DNA from: Himantopus leucocephalus
Taxonomy: Eukaryota > Chordata > Aves > Charadriiformes > Recurvirostridae
Direction of reading: 5' to 3'
NCBI GenBank assembly: GCA_003993805.1
Contig: RSEF01000004.1
Span: forward strand, 6,961,975 to 7,025,974
Length of the DNA: 64,000 bases
This document shows positions 59,401 to 64,000 of the stretch, one piece after another (positions within the stretch are counted from its first letter, which is position 1; each line of letters starts with the position of its first letter). The notes below the pieces were generated by a model. The model had not been told where the DNA came from and searched no databases. It saw only the letters and a program-made list of their open reading frames with translations. The translations under genes were made by a program, and so were the position numbers.

Positions 59401-61966
59401 TCATGATAACCGAAACTACCAGAGGAACTCAGATAAGAAGTTAAATACAAAGACTGGAATTTGGCCAGCAGATCTAGGTTAATGCTCTTACCCTTGAAAA
59501 ACTTCACAGCAAGTGCTCAGCACCTCGGTTTTACAACTCATCTTGGATAGCTAGGTGATCATCCGCACTGGAAAGATGGCTTTGTTTCAGGGTCAAAGTC
59601 TGCAGGAGCGGAAAAGGGCACGAACAACGTATAACACTGCCGGCTTCGCTCTGTAAACCTGCACTGTTCCTCAGAGGTCTCCCACTCGAGTGTGGTCCAG
59701 AATCCAAATACGTAGCCCAAAATACAGCTTCAGGTTTTCAAAACATTCAAATAGGGATATTTAAATATAAAGCAAAATCCCAGAGCATGCTAGATTTCAG
59801 TTTCCCACTGCCATAGGGTTCAAATAATTACCTAAATATAACACTCATTATATATTCAATTAAAACTTTGTCAACCACAAAAGCTTAGAAACACAAACCT
59901 GTCCCAGTCTACGTTCAACAAAATGAAAACCAGTTAACTAAATACCATAAGACTCAGTGGGAACACTGACATATGTATGCAAGTTATTTTAATTAGACTA
60001 TACAAGAGAGACACACACAATCTGCTCCCTTATGAAAACCCAGATGTAAGCTTAGTACGTACTACACCTAGAGTGAGGAACACTACCGAATGCCACGACT
60101 TCTCAGGAAAACGTTCCAATCAGCAACCCAGCAAAAATCAACATTTCTTTCTAAATTTCTAGGCCAGTCCGGCCTCTCCAGCATTCACCCTGAAATAACT
60201 CTTGCAGGCAACCAGTCAATTACTACAGCCAGCTCTCCTACCTGCTTTTATTTAAAGTATCAGTAAACAGATATTTTGACATCAGCAGGTGGAAGAGCCT
60301 CATTACTTTGCAGACCTAAACCCACAGCTTAATTAGTAACATAAACATCTATAAAGGAACAAAAGGTGAGGGACAGCTTGTTTAGCTGAGCTCCCATTAA
60401 ATGATTGCCTAAATTTATGTGTACTGATCTACCTGCTATAATAGCTTGGCCTCTTTCTCCCATATCCTTCTCTGGTACGGTGCCAGGTTCATAATGTGGG
60501 GATCATACCGAGTTAAATGAGTAGTGTGGGGTGCCTTATCTGCAAAAACACACTTTCCCACTGCTCATGGTATTAGGAGATTCATACCAGTCATTGCAAA
60601 TTTTGCTGACTCGAGTTTCGTGAAAAAGTAATTAGAGGTAAGTAGCATTGCCAACCAGTAGTTTGAGAAACTTCAAATGAGTACGCAGATTAGCGGCTCA
60701 CTCAAGTAAGGAAGATTTTCAGTACTGGTGGAGCTTCTGCCTTCTGGGAGAGAATAACCAGATGAAGCACGTTGCCCCAGAGCCCGCATGGCTGGGACAG
60801 AGAAAACGTCTTGCAGCACATCACAAAACTGCACAGCATGAGACAAGCGTTTTGCAACTTTACCAACTGAAAGTCACATTTCTTTCTAAAATGGGTGGAA
60901 GTCAATAAATTCCTACGGATAAAAGTAGTTAATTGATTTTGCTGCCACCTGTGAGCCAAAGCAAGCCGTGAGTATAATATTACTTACTGGCTTCTTCACA
61001 CTATTGCGAATATTTCACACAAGAGAACTCTAGACAAATTATTCTAGTCCTGTGTCTTTTTATTGCTGCTAATAGCTTGTTTCAACAAAGACTCAGACAT
61101 TCCAAAATTGATGGGAAGAATATTGACATCGGCTTTATAAATCCTTCCAACCAGGAGCTGAACAAAGGGAAATAGGTTATGGTTTTCCTTGTGGACCTGT
61201 TCCATAATTAAGGAGCTTGGGGCAGTTTTTAAAGACTGAGAATTCCAAAAGATGTGTCAGTTTGTAATTCCTCTGATCATTTCTTCTTTCAGTGCGCCCC
61301 TCTACCACCTAAATGCCTTTTAAAGTCCACCCCTTGAACAGAGCTTTCCTTGGCAATTTATGTCTGTACATGTCCTTTTTGATATGCAGGAAGCTTAGAT
61401 ATACTACATACCGATGGCTAAAAGTGATGGGCTGCAGAAATAAAGCTTTAACTAAGACGAAATTAGAAAATCTGGAAAACTGCAGTGACGAGGCCACCTG
61501 AGCAGCTTGTTCCAAGATTAGTGGTGTGCAAAGTTAAGGTTTTAAGACAGCCAGCCTGAAGGTTCTCAGATGATCAGAACCGAAATTGTGTGGCCTTGAA
61601 TTCAGCCCCTCACAGACAGCTTAGCGCCACTTGACTGCCAGAGCCAGACTGATTTTTATTGTTAATACTGGTTGCATAATAAGCTCATATGTGAACATCA
61701 TGCACGATCTTGATTAATACCTACGTACCAATGTAGCAGCGAAATAGGGGAGGTATCCAGGGGCGGAGGTAGGCAAGGGAGGACTCGCCCACTTTGTGAT
61801 CCGTGTCGCACGGTGGGATATCGCTCCATCTCACTCAGCTGCACAAAGAAAAGAAAACCAACACTTTCTTAAAAGAGATCCAGCTTTTCTCAGACAGGAG
61901 TATCTGGAGGACAACAGAAGAGCACCAGGGTCTGTCATGCTGGTGAAAGATGGATAAATGCTTTTT
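53462..61966. other. Unique non-coding DNA
   Basis: No gene was recognised. Two adjacent short palindromes occur at 55308-55336. A GC-rich patch at 56750-57010 is open on both strands but has no recognisable protein. The rest is AT-rich unique sequence with short frames. Confidence 0.55.
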
Positions 61967-62259
61967 AAGCTCTTTGTGGGCGCTTGACAATGAACCTCGG
62001 AGGTACAGAGTTAAAAAAAAAACAACCCTGCAGTTTCCACAGTCTCATAGATAGAGCTGTAGTTGATAAGACCTATAAGAAGATCTTTAAAAATATAACA
62101 AGTAAATTTCTTTNAAGCTCTTTGTGGGCACTTGACAATGAACCTCGGAGGTACAGAGTTAAAAAAAAAAACCCTGCAGTTTCCACAGTCATGTAGATAG
62201 AGCTGTAGTTGATAAGACCTATAAGAAGATCTTTAAAAATATAACAAGTAAATTTCTTT
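61967..62259 (+). repeat. About 146-bp duplication split by one N
   Basis: Copy one, 61967-62113 (147 bases), and copy two, 62115-62259 (145 bases), are near-identical and separated only by N at 62114. Differences are one G/A change, an altered A-run with CAA, and a few bases near the CAGTC/TAGATAG segment. As at 53.1 kb, the N sits exactly at the junction, and unique sequence follows copy two, pointing to an assembly overlap. Confidence 0.9.
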
Positions 62260-64000
62260 CTATCCGGGGAATTAATGTAAGAAGGTAATTTTCTAAGCAC
62301 TTCTTCCTCTGCCAGCCATTTTGCTCTCTGAAGGACGAGCCCATGCTCAAGCAGACTGGGATTTACAAAAATCTTAACAAGCACAAAGGATTTTTTTCTA
62401 AACCCTTCCCTGCTCTGTTGCATGTAGAGTTTTGCCTGCCTCATTCTCCTTTTATTCTCTCTCCTACATGATACCTCTTATCTCTGCCTTGCTCAGTCTC
62501 TGTGACTGGTCTCTCTCCAAACTCCGCGTATCTGCTTGGCCCATTGCCTCAGCTGTAGGGTAGGGACAAAGCTCTGCTCACTGATATCTCTTAATCGTGA
62601 AGCATCAAGCTCAGGGCACTTTTGGGAAAGATGCGAGGCTATCTCATCTGCCTCCTTGTCTACCTGGAATGCCACGGTCAGAAGGGACAACAGAGACATT
62701 TGGGACAGGAACGGGAGCCCTCCCGCACAGCAGGAGATTGTGCTTATGAGCGTGGTCTCACATGGAAGGAGTAACTACATTTTTACTCCATAACTGGCTG
62801 GATCTGTCATCACTCCAGCAAATAACTAGTGAGGATGGGTGGGAAGGCTGGCTTTCAGCCTGATCTGAAAATCATTTCTGAGCTCCAGGAATGGCAGTGC
62901 TTTGAGGATGGCCGCCAGAGGAAAACGTGGCTCTTGCCTGTCAGAAGGGGGTATAAGGAGCAAGCTACAGTGCTCGGACTGTGCACAAAAGGTCTGAAGC
63001 TTCGCTTCACTAATTTTCACCTCTCGGTGAAAATTTCCTCTCCCCTGGTTACAGAAAACACAGGGCTATTCCAAACGGCTGTTTGTTCAAAACCAGTTTT
63101 CTTTGAAGTTCTGGCAAACTGTCCCTGTGAAACCTGCTGAAAATTCCAGTACCGCTGCTTCAGGAATGGGCTTTTCATAGGCAAATATCAAATTACCTTG
63201 CTATCTTCATATGAGGCATTGTTCAGTAAATAAAGAGTACTGATAATTGACACAAAAGCCAGACATCCAAATTCCAGGAGGTGAAAAAAATCCCTTCGTA
63301 TCAGCCCTTTGATTCCACCCCAATGCAGCTGAACTGCCTACAGAGAACTTCTATTTAAAAACCAGCAACAAAATATCCTTTTCTTTCCTTTGTACATTTT
63401 TCTGCTTTGTGTTAGGGAGTTGTACTGACTTTGTGGAGTCATTGCAGTTACTTGTAAATGATGTATGAAAAGAAAAATTCCTGTCCTTTCCATGCACCAA
63501 GAGAATACTGGCAGCTCTCAGCAAACCCAAGTATGCTGCTTGTTTATAATTAAATTCAAACTCATCAAGCTAAGATCCTGAATTGAAAGATAATTCTCAT
63601 CCATCCAATTACCTCTATTGCTACTTCAAAGGAGACACGTTTCAGGAGAGTCTTTCTTTGCCCCATTATGTTCCACCCCCCCACCCCCACCCCAGCCCAC
63701 CTTCAGGTTCTAAAGATTTTATTTTTAAAGGGCAGGTCTCAAAGTTTAGAGGGTAAAGCTTGGCGAGGGGGATTTCCAAAGGCTTGGGTGTGGTTCTCTC
63801 TGACGCCACAGGCAAGAATTCCCCCAAAGACTGATCTTACAACCAGAGAAGCCATTGGCACAGTTGTAAAAACCAGAAAAAGACCCCATGACAGAGACTG
63901 TGAGCCAAACTCGGCTGTTTTCCCTCTTAAGTTCACCCTCTCCTGCTCCAGTGGGATAGCCAAGCTATTCTGTATAAGGTACTTGAGTTTCACAATTAAA
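62260..64000. other. Unique non-coding DNA
   Basis: No gene was recognised. A 103-codon frame at 62829-63140 and opposing frames carry no domain. A C-rich tract lies at 63675-63699. The window ends in unique AT-rich sequence. Confidence 0.55.
63675..63699. repeat. C-rich (CCCCCA)n-like tract
   Basis: A short run of C blocks separated by single A or G bases. On the minus strand it is G-rich, with several runs of three or more G, so a G-quadruplex is possible. Confidence 0.7.

Noticed and set aside
61984..62444. Frames with repeated peptides on both strands
   Set aside because: They cross the N-split duplication and A-runs and are assembly artefacts.
1..64000. tRNA, rRNA or snRNA genes
   Set aside because: No cloverleaf with intact A and B boxes, rRNA segment or snRNA signature was recognised by eye. 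A tRNAscan-SE and Infernal run would be decisive.

Overview
This is AT-leaning nuclear DNA from a vertebrate, almost certainly a bird. The evidence is the repeat content: 3'-anchored, 5'-truncated CR1 LINE fragments ending in the avian-type octamer-like tail, an LTR of a type familiar from bird genomes, a decayed avian endogenous retrovirus and an ancient amniote MIR-like SINE. There are no operons, ribosome-binding sites or long open frames. The longest open frame is 183 codons and resembles nothing I recognise, so the window reads as a gene desert or the inside of one or more very large introns. I found no protein-coding gene I can name.

Layout. 1-7.2 kb: unique non-coding DNA with one exon-like segment (2979-3145). 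7.25-7.96 kb: two CR1 3' ends in the same orientation, the second keeping an unbroken 126-codon piece of the CR1 polymerase C-terminus. 8-16.4 kb: unique DNA with a poly-C tract and a 41-bp direct repeat. 16.45-16.65 kb: a MIR-family SINE on the minus strand. 17-22.8 kb: mixed AT-rich and GC/CpG-rich patches, including an exon-like block with a strong acceptor (18078) and a CpG-rich block with a minus-strand ATG and donor (19280-19420). 22.8-26 kb: a repeat-rich island with a 100-N assembly gap, a plus-strand LTR 3' portion (22902-23404) and a minus-strand endogenous retrovirus fragment keeping protease and reverse-transcriptase motifs (24378-25560). 26-44.9 kb: mostly unique non-coding DNA with a compact GC-rich exon-like segment (36575-36711). 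44917-44994: a 28-bp-stem hairpin of pre-miRNA size. 46.64-47.05 kb: an old degenerate CR1. 47-64 kb: unique DNA interrupted by three near-perfect head-to-tail duplications, each split by exactly one N.

The most useful results for a reader are these. (1) The duplications at 51.3, 53.1 and 62.0 kb are best explained as overlapping contig ends joined with one N, so they should not be read as biology. (2) The hairpin at 44917-44994 is a credible unannotated small-RNA or inverted-repeat candidate. (3) Four splice-site-flanked segments could be unannotated exons. (4) The retroviral fragment has lost its polymerase active site and cannot be functional. Nothing here resembles a complete new biological system.
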